Positions 26,688-36,079 of a stretch of 64,000 bases of DNA are shown here, one piece after another (the first letter of the stretch is position 1; the number at the start of each line of letters is the position of its first letter). The notes beneath the pieces were generated by a model that was not told where the DNA came from, made no database searches, and saw only the letters and a program-made list of their open reading frames with translations. The translations under genes and the position numbers were made by a program. This stretch comes from Roseivirga sp. (GTDB lineage: Bacteria > Bacteroidota > Bacteroidia > Cytophagales > Cyclobacteriaceae): contig JAAWWF010000007.1 of the NCBI GenBank assembly GCA_021404565.1, positions 278,724-342,723 of the forward strand, given 5' to 3'.

Positions 26688-28604
26688 ATGGGAGATCTCA
26701 ACGTCAAACTAATCAAGACCAAAAAGGAGCAAAATGACTTCACGCGTTATCTGCTGGAAGATCTTCATGCTCTCGAACGTATGCTGGAAGAGGACTGGTT
26801 CGAGAAAGGCCAGATGCATATTGGTGCGGAACAGGAAATTTGCCTGATAGACGAGCACTACAAGCCAGCTTGCAGGGCCGAAGAGGTTCTTGATAAGATT
26901 CAAAGCGATAACTACACCACAGAGTTGGCTAAGTTCAATGTGGAAGTAAATCTGTCACCTCAGCCCTTCAAGGGCAGCTGCTTCAGCGATATGGCTGCGG
27001 AGCTCGATTGGGAACTGGAAATGCTCCAAAAAGCGCTGAAAGGCACCAACCTGAGCTACCTGACTACAGGTATACTACCTACACTGCGAAAGTTTGACCT
27101 GGGGGATGATCATATCACACCCCTCCCGAGATACTATGCACTGATGGATGCTATCAGCAGGATGAGGGGCCAGGCTCAGGAAATTCATATAAAGGGTTAC
27201 GATGAGCTTAATGTAAAGCACGACTCTGCCATGCTGGAAGCCTGTAACACCAGCTTTCAGGTACATCTGCAAGTGACTCCTGATGACTTTGTAGAGAAGT
27301 ATAACCTGGCCCAATTCATTGCAGCCCCTACCCTGGCCATTAGTGCCAATAGCCCCATGCTTTTTGGCAAGCGACTGTGGCACGAAACCCGCATTGCCCT
27401 TTTTCAGCAAAGTATTGATACCCGCATTACCAGCGAACACCTGAGAGACCGAAGTCCCAGGGTGATGTTCGGCAATCAATGGGTGAAAGACTCTCTTCTT
27501 GATATTATCAAGGAAGATATCGTTCGTTTCAGGCCCATGCTTATGACAGAACATGAAGGCAATTATAGGGAGATGATGGATAAAGAAATTACGCCACAAT
27601 TGCGGGCATTGACTATTCACAACTCGACAGTGTATCGCTGGAACAGACCCTGCTATGGCATCAGCCCCAATGGCAGACCCCACCTCAGAATCGAAAACCG
27701 TATACTCCCCTCTGGCCCTACTCCACTAGACGAAATGGCCAACACCGCCTTTTGGATAGGTACCATGAATGCGATTGGCGATCACTATCCCGGTATTGCC
27801 GATCGGCTTGACTTCAGCGAGGTGAAATCCAACTTTAACAATTGTGCCCAAACCGGGCTCAATACCAAAATCAGATGGTTTTCGAAAGACAAAATCAGTG
27901 TGGGTAAGATTATAAAAGAAGAGCTTATCCCCATCGCTCGCGAAGGTCTGGCCAAGAACAAAGTAGATACTGCCGATATCGACAAGTATCTGAGTGTGAT
28001 TGAAGAAAGAAGTGAGGCAGGGCAAAACGGCTCCGTATGGGCCCTCCGCTCCTATGCCCAGCTGGCCAAAGACAGCAGCAAGGAAGAGATTGCCCTGGCC
28101 ATTACTTCCTCCATGGTCAAAAATCAAAAAGCGGGATCACCTGTTCACCGCTGGGATCTGGCTTCGCTGCATGACATTCTTAAATGGCACCCCTCTTCTA
28201 TCCTGGTAGAAGAGTTTATGACCAAGGACCTCTTCACTGTTCATAAAGAAGACATTATTGAGCTCGTGGCCGATATCATGGACTGGCAACATATCCGCTT
28301 TACTCCTGTTGAGGACAAGAAAGGGAAGCTTATCGGGCTCGTATCTATGCGCATGATAACCCGTCATTTGAACAAAAACAGAGCGGAAACACCCGGCTCC
28401 ACGACAGTTGAGGACTTAATGATCAAAAAACTCATCACTATCAGTCCTGAAAACACTATTTTTGATGCCATGAATTTGATGAGGGAGCACAAGGTGGGAT
28501 GCTTGCCTGTCGTGAAGAAGCGAACACTGGTTGGTGTAGTCACGGAGGGTAATTTTCTCAATATCACAGCCACCCTTCTCAAGATTATCAATAAAAGCGG
28601 CTGA
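26688..28604 (+). CDS. GCS2-family carboxylate-amine ligase-like protein fused to a CBS pair
   Basis: From the ATG at 26688 the protein has 638 residues; an upstream TTG would add 14. Residues about 20-410 resemble the glutamate-cysteine ligase family 2 (GCS2) fold: HIGAEQEICLID near the start, then ELAKFNVEVNLSPQPF, CNTSFQVHLQV and LRIENRILPSGPTP, which contain the acidic metal- and substrate-binding residues. Two CBS domains follow at about 507-560 and 573-630, suggesting control by an adenine nucleotide. Glutathione synthesis is not assured, because GCS2 members use varied substrates. The next gene, 7 bp on, encodes an AstE/AspA-like amidohydrolase, suggesting that the pair makes and breaks the same kind of amide bond. 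Confidence 0.85.
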   Translation: MGDLNVKLIKTKKEQNDFTRYLLEDLHALERMLEEDWFEKGQMHIGAEQEICLIDEHYKPACRAEEVLDKIQSDNYTTELAKFNVEVNLSPQPFKGSCFSDMAAELDWELEMLQKALKGTNLSYLTTGILPTLRKFDLGDDHITPLPRYYALMDAISRMRGQAQEIHIKGYDELNVKHDSAMLEACNTSFQVHLQVTPDDFVEKYNLAQFIAAPTLAISANSPMLFGKRLWHETRIALFQQSIDTRITSEHLRDRSPRVMFGNQWVKDSLLDIIKEDIVRFRPMLMTEHEGNYREMMDKEITPQLRALTIHNSTVYRWNRPCYGISPNGRPHLRIENRILPSGPTPLDEMANTAFWIGTMNAIGDHYPGIADRLDFSEVKSNFNNCAQTGLNTKIRWFSKDKISVGKIIKEELIPIAREGLAKNKVDTADIDKYLSVIEERSEAGQNGSVWALRSYAQLAKDSSKEEIALAITSSMVKNQKAGSPVHRWDLASLHDILKWHPSSILVEEFMTKDLFTVHKEDIIELVADIMDWQHIRFTPVEDKKGKLIGLVSMRMITRHLNKNRAETPGSTTVEDLMIKKLITISPENTIFDAMNLMREHKVGCLPVVKKRTLVGVVTEGNFLNITATLLKIINKSG

Positions 28605-28611
28605 GGCATTT

Positions 28612-29520
28612 ATGAGTGAGAGAATACTGGGGGATTTTGACAGCGGAGAGAAATCAAATCTGATGATACTGGTGGGGGCACTGCATGGCAATGAGCTGGC
28701 AGGCTACAAGGCTACCAACAATGTTTTTGATGAGCTAAGAAAGAACGAGACGAAAATCAACGGGCGGGTAGTTGGCATTGCTGGTAATCTGCAAGCCATT
28801 GCTGCTAAAAAGCGATTTATCGATCACGATTTAAACCGCGCCTGGAAACCTGAGATCCTGGATCGCGTACTGGCTACTCCCGAGGAAGAGCTGACTCACG
28901 AAGACCTGGAGTTGAAAATACTCCATGGCATTCTGGACGATCTCGGGACACAAGGTTATGAAAACACCTATCTCATTGACATGCACACTACTTCTGCAGA
29001 CAATGGTATTTTCCTCGTCCACCCCGGCTACCCTGACCAGCAGTCGATAGCCCGAGAGCTGCGCCTGCCTACCGTCATCAACCTTGATGTCTACCTGCCG
29101 GGTACCCTTCTGAAATTTATGAGGGGCTATGGATTTAACTCCTTTGCGTTTGAAGCAGGTCAGATAGGTTCTGAAAAGGCCATTGATATCCATACCTTCG
29201 GCATTTGGGAGCTACTTCACAAAACGGGCATTATAGATCAAAGTCGTGATTTGGGCCACCTGATTCACTATGAAGAGATCCTGGCCTCGCTGCACAAGCC
29301 GCTGCCCGGTATTGTAAGGGTGCTCCACCGCCATGAGATCAAAGAGGGTGACTACTTCCACATGAAGCCAGGATATGAAAACTTTCAAACCGTAAGCGGT
29401 GGCGAATTGCTGGCCCAGGACAAATCAGGAGAGATTCACGCACCCATGGATGGCCTGATCTTTATGCCGCTCTATCAGAACGCAGGCAATGACGGTTTCT
29501 TTATTGTAGAGGAGTTGTAG
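28612..29520 (+). CDS. Succinylglutamate desuccinylase/aspartoacylase-family metallohydrolase
   Basis: The 302-residue protein belongs to the zinc carboxypeptidase-like AstE/AspA group. Zinc ligands are visible as HGNE (His25, Glu28) and the DMHTTS segment (His125). The arginine-bearing segment DHDLNRAW at about residues 69-76 matches the substrate-carboxylate binding part of aspartoacylases. Members cleave acyl-amino acids such as N-succinylglutamate or N-acetylaspartate. No other arginine-degradation gene is nearby, so AstE function is unlikely. Its tight linkage to a GCS2-CBS protein (7 bp gap) is the best clue to its role. Confidence 0.88.
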   Translation: MSERILGDFDSGEKSNLMILVGALHGNELAGYKATNNVFDELRKNETKINGRVVGIAGNLQAIAAKKRFIDHDLNRAWKPEILDRVLATPEEELTHEDLELKILHGILDDLGTQGYENTYLIDMHTTSADNGIFLVHPGYPDQQSIARELRLPTVINLDVYLPGTLLKFMRGYGFNSFAFEAGQIGSEKAIDIHTFGIWELLHKTGIIDQSRDLGHLIHYEEILASLHKPLPGIVRVLHRHEIKEGDYFHMKPGYENFQTVSGGELLAQDKSGEIHAPMDGLIFMPLYQNAGNDGFFIVEEL

Positions 29521-29732
29521 ACCCCTCTCAATCTCCCCTGCAAGAGGAGAAGATGGTACACTTGTGCATTGCGGTTTCCGATCACAAAAGAATAATGATA
29601 TGAAACGACAGAGCATTTTGTAATTCTGTATGGCCTCATCCTTCGAGAACCACTTTCCCCCTCAAAGGGGAACACAAGGGGGTATTCCAACCCTACTCCT
29701 CAACCGCGTGTCAAAGAGGAAAAGACACAATA
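29521..29732. other. Intergenic region with GC-rich hairpin sequence
   Basis: The 212-bp gap contains small inverted repeats built from runs of C and G, for example CCCCCTCAAAGGGG near 29653-29668, similar to the repeat family at 40394-41018. No gene was recognised. Confidence 0.4.
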
Positions 29733-30068
29733 ATGAAGAGAGTTTTGATAGGGATGTTGTTGCTAGCAACAGTTTGGGCATGTGAAGAAGCACAACCGGA
29801 AACGGAGGCTAATATGAGGGTAAACTACTACACCCAGGTTTGCCAGGGAATTTACGAGGGCAATTGCCTGCTGGTACAGCAAGGTGCTCAGATTGGAAGT
29901 GATGAATGGGAGCTCTTTTATTACGAAAACGGTATCGAAGGCTTTGAGTATGAGGCAGGATATGTATATGACCTGAAGGTGGATGTGACCCACATTCCTA
30001 ATCCTCCGCAGGATGGATCGAGCCTGGAATATAAGCTGATTGAAGTACTGAATAAAACGGCTCAGTAG
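29733..30068 (+). CDS. DUF4377 lipoprotein
   Basis: This 111-residue lipoprotein has its lipobox cysteine at residue 17 (VWAC). The rest is the DUF4377 domain: VCQGIYEGNCLLVQQG, then WELFYYENGIEGFEYEAGYVYDLKV, and the closing segment YKLIEVLNK. In other proteins this domain sits beside heat-shock protein HslJ-type META domains, but no catalytic function is known. It is probably anchored in the envelope. It is convergent with the mltF-like gene, 10 bp apart. Confidence 0.88.
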   Translation: MKRVLIGMLLLATVWACEEAQPETEANMRVNYYTQVCQGIYEGNCLLVQQGAQIGSDEWELFYYENGIEGFEYEAGYVYDLKVDVTHIPNPPQDGSSLEYKLIEVLNKTAQ

Positions 30069-30078
30069 CGGCTGTTGA

Positions 30079-31593
30079 CTACCTTCCAGTCACCAAAGTA
30101 GAGTCAGAAGCGGCTCCAGGGTTTTCAAAAGCGGTCTTGTATTGATCGTAGCGATTGAGAATTTCGGCAACATAGTTAACCGGCTCATTGCCCCGGCAAT
30201 AACCAAACTGAACTACCGGATCGTTGTAGAATTCCGGACGCGTTTTCTGCACCAGAAAATGAGCCACATTCTCCTGCCATAACTCCGGGTCTTTGCCGTA
30301 TTTTCTGGCCAGTTTAACCGCATCGAGCACATGGCCCTGCCCCACATTGTAGGAGGCCAGCACAAACTTCAATCGTTCGGTTTCATCAGGTACCCGTTCT
30401 GTCCAAAAGTTCTCCAGCCAGGCCAGGTATTCCATGCCGGCAGTCATGTTCTCTTCGGGATTAAAAGCATTATCGACCTTATACTGCTCAATCGATATAT
30501 CGGTGAGCTGCATCAGGCCTTTAGCTCCTGCCCAGGACTCTGCCTCGGGATCAAACTTCGACTCCTGATAAACCAGCGAGGCCAGCAGCATCCAATCGAG
30601 ATTGAGGGAAGCTGCTCCTTTCTTGATCAAATCATCATAGGGAGAAATCAGTACACCACCCACCGAGCTATAGACACTATGAGCCCGCAGGTTCTGCGAT
30701 TTACGGTTTTTAAAATAGCGATTGTAGATCACGTTAAAATCCGGGGAGGCCTTGATATTATCAAGCCAGTGATTGACAGTATCTCTGAGCTGAGGTGCAT
30801 TCTTGCGCATGGCCCAGGCAATCCGCTGTGGAAAGCTGATTGGGGTTTTGGCATCAATATTCGGGTAATAGGTAGCATTGATCAACCCCACATCCTCATC
30901 CGCCACGGTATAGTCGATCTCGCCTCTGGCAACACGCTGGATCAGCTCCTCAGTATCGGTTTGGCCGGTTTGTTCAAGGATGATAATGTCACCGCCAATT
31001 TCTTCTGAAAGGTTTAGCAAACGGGCTGAATAAGAAGAGCCCTTACGGGAATAAACTTCCTTCCCTACCAGATCGAGCGTATTTCTGATCAATGCGTTTT
31101 CCAGCTCGTGTACTTTCAGGCTTCTCCAGTTATCTGGTTTGCGCTGGATCAGCACCTGCCTCACTTCAGTATGAGCATCAGTAAAGGCAACCCGCTGTGC
31201 CCGCTCCTTTGTTACCGTCAGGTGATAGGCCATCAAATCCGCCTCACCGGCATTAAGCATATCAAAGGCCTGCTCCAGGTCAGCCGTCAGTTTGATCTTG
31301 AGCGATACCTCAAGGTCATCGGCCAGCCTCTTCAACAGATCATATTCATAGCCCATGGGTTGGCCACGGTAAATGAAGTAGCCGGTAGAACTGTTGTCCA
31401 CTACCGCTATAAGGGAACCTCGTTTTCTGATCTCGTCAAAATCGAAAGTTATGGGCTCCTTTTTGTCTTCTTTCAGAACTGTTTCGGTGGTATTACCAGG
31501 GGTATTATTACGACAGGAGGCTACCGTAAGCCCCAGAAAAGAGGCAATGAGAAGGAACTTAAAACTTGCGATATATGGGCTGACCCGTTTCAT
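30079..31593 (-). CDS. MltF-like membrane-bound lytic murein transglycosylase
   Basis: From the ATG at 31593 this is a 504-residue lipoprotein (lipobox cysteine 27, TVASC). It has the two-domain MltF layout. Residues about 50-290 are a periplasmic solute-binding-type domain (GSLIAVVDNSSTGYFIYRGQPMGYEYDLLKRLADDL). Residues about 325-460 are an SLT lytic transglycosylase domain. The catalytic glutamate is Glu344 in YQESKFDP, followed by the family pattern WAGAKGLMQLT. Such enzymes cleave the glycan strands of peptidoglycan to form 1,6-anhydro ends, and MltF's sensor-like domain regulates the activity. An upstream in-frame start at 31635 was rejected because it displaces the signal peptide. Confidence 0.93.
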   Translation of the reverse strand: MKRVSPYIASFKFLLIASFLGLTVASCRNNTPGNTTETVLKEDKKEPITFDFDEIRKRGSLIAVVDNSSTGYFIYRGQPMGYEYDLLKRLADDLEVSLKIKLTADLEQAFDMLNAGEADLMAYHLTVTKERAQRVAFTDAHTEVRQVLIQRKPDNWRSLKVHELENALIRNTLDLVGKEVYSRKGSSYSARLLNLSEEIGGDIIILEQTGQTDTEELIQRVARGEIDYTVADEDVGLINATYYPNIDAKTPISFPQRIAWAMRKNAPQLRDTVNHWLDNIKASPDFNVIYNRYFKNRKSQNLRAHSVYSSVGGVLISPYDDLIKKGAASLNLDWMLLASLVYQESKFDPEAESWAGAKGLMQLTDISIEQYKVDNAFNPEENMTAGMEYLAWLENFWTERVPDETERLKFVLASYNVGQGHVLDAVKLARKYGKDPELWQENVAHFLVQKTRPEFYNDPVVQFGYCRGNEPVNYVAEILNRYDQYKTAFENPGAASDSTLVTGR

Positions 31594-31696
31594 TATGGGA
31601 CGCTGATTGAACAACACAATACCCAATATGTTCAAAAGCTTCCATAAAAAATAGTAGAAGGGACTCTTAGATCAAAATAGTCCCAGGTCGATATGG

Positions 31697-33001
31697 CTAC
31701 TGGAGATTATATCCCGCCAGTCGGTTAAGCTCAATTTCGGCTACCTTCACAGCGTATCGGGAAGTAAGTTTTCTGATCTCTGCCTGCACCAGATTCACCT
31801 GAGCTTCGCGTAGTTCAATGGCATTTCCATTGCCCAGCTTATAGCGCTCCAGCGCTATGTCATAATTCTCCTGGGTTACCGCAAAATTGAGCTCTTCCAG
31901 ATTTTTCAGCACAATACCATTCTGGTAGTTCACGTAGGTTTTGCGAATATCGGCCTCCAGCTGTTGCTTCAGGTCCAGAATAGTCAGCTCATTAGACTCC
32001 ATCTGAATGCGGTTATTCTGCTCACGCCTTTTACGATCAAATCCGTTAAATACATTCACTGAAGCACTCACCCCGTAGTTCAGGCCCCGGCTGGTATTGT
32101 TGATAAGAAAGCCTGCATCGGAATTACGATCATTGTAATTATAGCCCATATTAAGGCTGATAGTTGGGTACCGCTCAGCCCTGATTTCTTTCTGCTGAAT
32201 AAAGGAGATATTTTTAGCCCTTTGTGCCCGGATAATACCAGGGTTGTTGAGATAACTACTCGCCAGAAGTGGGGCAAGTACCAGGGTGGTATCCATAGCA
32301 AAGTCAGGCGCTATTGAATATTCTGTCTCCAGCTCACTTCCGAGGAGCCTGTTCAGGTCCACCTTTACATTGTAAATCAATTCCTGCTGAGCAATCAGGT
32401 TTGATTTGTCCGTATTATAATCCACCTGCGCCTGCAAATAGTCGAGCTTGGAGGATTTGCCTACCTCGTAGCGGGTTTTGGCCAACTCCATTCTGTCTTC
32501 TGAAAGCTGTAGGGCATCCTGAAATACCCTGAGGCGCTCATTCTCCAATACCACACGATAATAGGCATTCGAAATCAGGGCGATATTGTTCTCAATCGTC
32601 ACGCGAAGTTCGTCCTCCCCCAAAAGCTGCTGTTCTTTCAATCTGTCTCTGGTCGCAAACATGCCCAAACCATTGAACACGGTCCAGTTCAGTCGGGGAC
32701 TAAAATCGAGTGTGTTTGATTTAGCCCCATCAATGGTACGGGGTTCCGAATCGCCTACAAACTGCTGCTCTACATTGCTTTTCGTGAAGTTCTTACTTGC
32801 CGAAATACTTACTATGGGTAAGAGGCCGCCAATACTCCTGTCATAGTTGTTGGCACCTACCTCTGCATTCTTGCGGCTGATGCGGATGGATAGGTTCTTC
32901 TCCAAACCAGTGGCTACCGCGTCTTCTATACTAAGTTGTTGTTGCGACTGCAGGTTAAAAGCAGTTACGCAAAAAGTAATTAGGATTGCTAATTTTTTCA
33001 T
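31697..33001 (-). CDS. TolC-family outer-membrane efflux protein
   Basis: The 434-residue protein has a signal peptide (MKKLAILITFCVTAFNLQSQ) and the repeated coiled-coil pattern of TolC/OprM channels. Segments such as ALQLSEDRMELAKTRYEVGKSSKLDYLQAQVD and NYDIALERYKLGNGNAIELREAQVNLVQAE are the two homologous hairpin repeats. It begins next to the stop of the RND pump gene, so the three genes adaptor, pump and channel form one operon. It is the outer-membrane exit duct of the efflux complex. Confidence 0.93.
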   Translation of the reverse strand: MKKLAILITFCVTAFNLQSQQQLSIEDAVATGLEKNLSIRISRKNAEVGANNYDRSIGGLLPIVSISASKNFTKSNVEQQFVGDSEPRTIDGAKSNTLDFSPRLNWTVFNGLGMFATRDRLKEQQLLGEDELRVTIENNIALISNAYYRVVLENERLRVFQDALQLSEDRMELAKTRYEVGKSSKLDYLQAQVDYNTDKSNLIAQQELIYNVKVDLNRLLGSELETEYSIAPDFAMDTTLVLAPLLASSYLNNPGIIRAQRAKNISFIQQKEIRAERYPTISLNMGYNYNDRNSDAGFLINNTSRGLNYGVSASVNVFNGFDRKRREQNNRIQMESNELTILDLKQQLEADIRKTYVNYQNGIVLKNLEELNFAVTQENYDIALERYKLGNGNAIELREAQVNLVQAEIRKLTSRYAVKVAEIELNRLAGYNLQ

Positions 33002-33002
33002 A

Positions 33003-36000
33003 TCACACACGTGCCATTCGGCTCTTTTTACTGGTGAAATAAGAATATACTGCCGGTATCACATAGAGTGTCAGCACGGTTGAGAAGATGAGACCTCCAA
33101 TAATGGCCACTCCCATAGAAACCCGGCTTTCGGCACCGGCTCCCAATGCCAGCGCAATAGGCATGATACCGAGAATGGTGGAAAAAGAAGTCATCAAAAT
33201 CGGTCTGAAACGTGATTTGGCCGCATCTACAATGGCCTCTTTTACCTCCAGCCCCTGGGCCTTCCGCTGGTTGGCAAATTCCACAATCAGGATTCCGTTT
33301 TTAGATACCAATCCCACCAGCATGATGATACCGATCTGACTGAAGATGTTGAGTGTTTCTTCATAACGCCATAGCACCAAAAGTGCTCCTGCCAACGCCA
33401 GCGGTACCGTAAACATGATAATCAGCGGATCGACAAAACTCTCGAACTGAGCGGACAGCACCAGGTAAATGAGTACCAGGGCAAAACCAAAGGCAAAGTA
33501 AAGACTGTTGGAGCTCTCTCTGAATTCTTTAGAATTTCCGGCCAGCTCAGTCGAATAGGTTTCATCAAGCACCTCAGCTGCTACCCTGTCCATGGCATCA
33601 ATACCCTGACCGATGGAGACTTTAGGCCTGAGACTCGCTGACACAGTAGCGGAGGCAAAGCGGTTGTAGCGATAGAGCTGCGGAGGCGTACTGTTTTCCC
33701 TTATGGTCACAAGATTATCCAGCTGCACCAAATCGCCCTGATTGCTTCTGATGTAAAGTGTTTGCAAATCCAGCGGATCATTGCGGTCTTCACGCTCCAC
33801 CTGGCCGATAATCTGGTACTGCTTTCCATTGATGATAAAGAAGCCGAATCGCTGACCGGAGAGTCCCAGCTGAAGAGTTCTTGCTACATCTCTTACCGAT
33901 ACTCCCAGGCTTCTGGCCTTTTCACGATCGATCTCAATGGTGATTTCCGGTTTATTAAACTTCAGATCAACCTGGACAAAACCAAACTCTGGTTGCTGCT
34001 GTGCCTGAAGTAAAAACTGTGGTAAAATCTCTTTCAGCTTTTCAAGGTTGGCCGCCTGGATCACATATTGCACGGGCTGCCCGCCAAGGCCTCTTTGTGC
34101 ACTGATGGTTTCCGGCTGAGTTACAAATGCTCGGGCCTCCGTCAGATTGTTTACAATCGGGGTAATAGCATTGGCAATGTCGTTCTGGCTTCGCTCGCGT
34201 TCAGCAGGATCTTTCAGAATGGTGAACATAAAGGCAGAGTTTACCGAACTGCTGGCTCCAAAACCGGGTGAGGTTATGGAAATAATGGCCTCTCTCTCTG
34301 GTACATTCGCCTTGGCGGCCGCCACTAGCTTATCTACATAGCGATCCATATATTCAAAAGTGGCTCCCTCGGGTGCGGTGGCAAAAAGTCTCACACTGCT
34401 CCTGTCTTCTTTCGGGGCTATCTCTTCGGGAATGTTGTTTCCGGAAAGCAATACAGCAATCAATCCCCCTGAAATAATAATGATGACAAAGGCCACCCAG
34501 CGCACTTTCATAAAACGTACCAGGGAATTGTTATAAGCCGTATTGAGCCATACAAAGAAGGGTTCTGTCTTACGATAAAACCAGTTGTGTCGCTCTCTTT
34601 TCTTCAGCAGCTTGGTGCTCATCATAGGAGTGAGCGTCAGGGCCACAAAAGAGGAGATGACCACCGCCCCAGCTACCACAATGCCAAACTCGCGGAACAA
34701 TCGCCCGGTCAGGCCCTGGAGAAAAATCACTGGCATAAACACCGCTACCAACGCCACCGTGGTGGAGATAACAGCAAAGAAAATCTCGGTGGCTCCCTTG
34801 ATACCGGCCTCTTTGGGTGACATGCCTTTTTCAATCTTAGCATAGATATTTTCCAGTACCACAATGGTATCATCTACCACCAGGCCGATGGCCAGCACAA
34901 TGCCTAGTAGGGTTAAGACATTGATAGAAAAGCCCGCCACATACATGATAAAGAAGGCCCCGATCAATGAAATGGGTATGGTCATCACGGGTATAATGGT
35001 GGTGCGCCAATCTCTTAAAAACAGAAAGATGATGACCACCACAAGGCCAAAGGCAATGATGATGGTTTGCTGTACCTCGTTGATCGACTCGCGAATATAT
35101 TCGGTATTGTCGAAGCCCATACCCAGTTCGATATCAGCAGGAAGGTCCTTTTCGATTTGCTCGATGCGTTCATAGAAATTGTCGGCAATCTCGATGTTAT
35201 TGGAACCCGGTTGGGTAATGACGGCAATGCCCACCATGGGTACACCATCTCGTTTCAAAATGGTCCTCTCATTTTCGGGAGCCAGCTCTGCCCGGCCGAT
35301 ATCCTGAAACTTTACGATGTTATCGCCATCCTCTTTGATAATGAGGTTATTGAATTCCTGTGGGGTATTAATCCTGCCCAGCGTACGTACCGTCAATTCT
35401 GTATTGGTGCCTTCCACCCTGCCTGATGGTAGCTCCACATTATCTCTGTCCACCGCATTCAGCACATCCAGCGGGGTTAACTGATAGGCAGCCAGTTTAT
35501 TCGGGTCCATCCATAAGCGCATAGAATAGCGCTTGGAGCCCCATACCTGAACGGAGCTTACTCCCTGAATGGTCTGCACCCTTTCCTTGAAAGTATTCTC
35601 CGCAATGGAGGTAAGGTCAAGCAGCGTGCGCTGGTCACTTCGGATATTGAGGAACAATATCGGACCAGAATTGGCATCGGCTTTTGAAACGCTCGGAGGG
35701 TTAACATCCGGGGGAAGTCGGTTAATCACTCCTGCCACTTTATCTCGCACATCATTGGCAGCAGCTTCAAGGTCTACTCCCAGATCAAACTCGGCCGTTA
35801 CGGTGCTTCGTCCGTCACGAGAAACAGAGGTGAGTGTTTTGATACCAGCTATACTGTTCAGGGCCTCTTCAATAGGCTCAGTGATCTGAGATTCTATGAT
35901 CTCAGCATTGGCTCCCGTATAGCCGGTAGACACCGAAATAACCGGAGGGTCCACACTGGGGAATTCCCGCACCCCCAGATAGAGAAAGCCAATGACTCCG

Positions 36001-36074
36001 AAGATGACAATGATGATGTTCATGACCATTGCCAGCACAGGACGGTTAATGCTTATGGTGGATAAACTTGCCAT
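33003..36074 (-). CDS. RND efflux pump, inner-membrane permease (AcrB-like HAE1 type)
   Basis: The 1023-residue protein has the standard 12-helix RND layout with two large periplasmic loops. The proton-relay aspartate pair is visible in GLVVDDTIVVLENI near residue 400. The N-terminus INRPVLAMVMNIIIVIFGVIG and the C-terminal helix block (MLVGLVSKNGILIVEFANQ) are typical. It is the drug/proton antiporter of a tripartite pump, with an adaptor gene ending 5 bp upstream and a TolC-type gene starting next to its stop. Substrates cannot be read from the sequence. Confidence 0.96.
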   Translation of the reverse strand: MASLSTISINRPVLAMVMNIIIVIFGVIGFLYLGVREFPSVDPPVISVSTGYTGANAEIIESQITEPIEEALNSIAGIKTLTSVSRDGRSTVTAEFDLGVDLEAAANDVRDKVAGVINRLPPDVNPPSVSKADANSGPILFLNIRSDQRTLLDLTSIAENTFKERVQTIQGVSSVQVWGSKRYSMRLWMDPNKLAAYQLTPLDVLNAVDRDNVELPSGRVEGTNTELTVRTLGRINTPQEFNNLIIKEDGDNIVKFQDIGRAELAPENERTILKRDGVPMVGIAVITQPGSNNIEIADNFYERIEQIEKDLPADIELGMGFDNTEYIRESINEVQQTIIIAFGLVVVIIFLFLRDWRTTIIPVMTIPISLIGAFFIMYVAGFSINVLTLLGIVLAIGLVVDDTIVVLENIYAKIEKGMSPKEAGIKGATEIFFAVISTTVALVAVFMPVIFLQGLTGRLFREFGIVVAGAVVISSFVALTLTPMMSTKLLKKRERHNWFYRKTEPFFVWLNTAYNNSLVRFMKVRWVAFVIIIISGGLIAVLLSGNNIPEEIAPKEDRSSVRLFATAPEGATFEYMDRYVDKLVAAAKANVPEREAIISITSPGFGASSSVNSAFMFTILKDPAERERSQNDIANAITPIVNNLTEARAFVTQPETISAQRGLGGQPVQYVIQAANLEKLKEILPQFLLQAQQQPEFGFVQVDLKFNKPEITIEIDREKARSLGVSVRDVARTLQLGLSGQRFGFFIINGKQYQIIGQVEREDRNDPLDLQTLYIRSNQGDLVQLDNLVTIRENSTPPQLYRYNRFASATVSASLRPKVSIGQGIDAMDRVAAEVLDETYSTELAGNSKEFRESSNSLYFAFGFALVLIYLVLSAQFESFVDPLIIMFTVPLALAGALLVLWRYEETLNIFSQIGIIMLVGLVSKNGILIVEFANQRKAQGLEVKEAIVDAAKSRFRPILMTSFSTILGIMPIALALGAGAESRVSMGVAIIGGLIFSTVLTLYVIPAVYSYFTSKKSRMARV

Positions 36075-36079
36075 GCCCT

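Noticed and set aside
30331..31008. 225-codon open frame on the plus strand inside the mltF-like gene
   Set aside because: Antisense to an intact, recognisable protein; no domain or start region is convincing.
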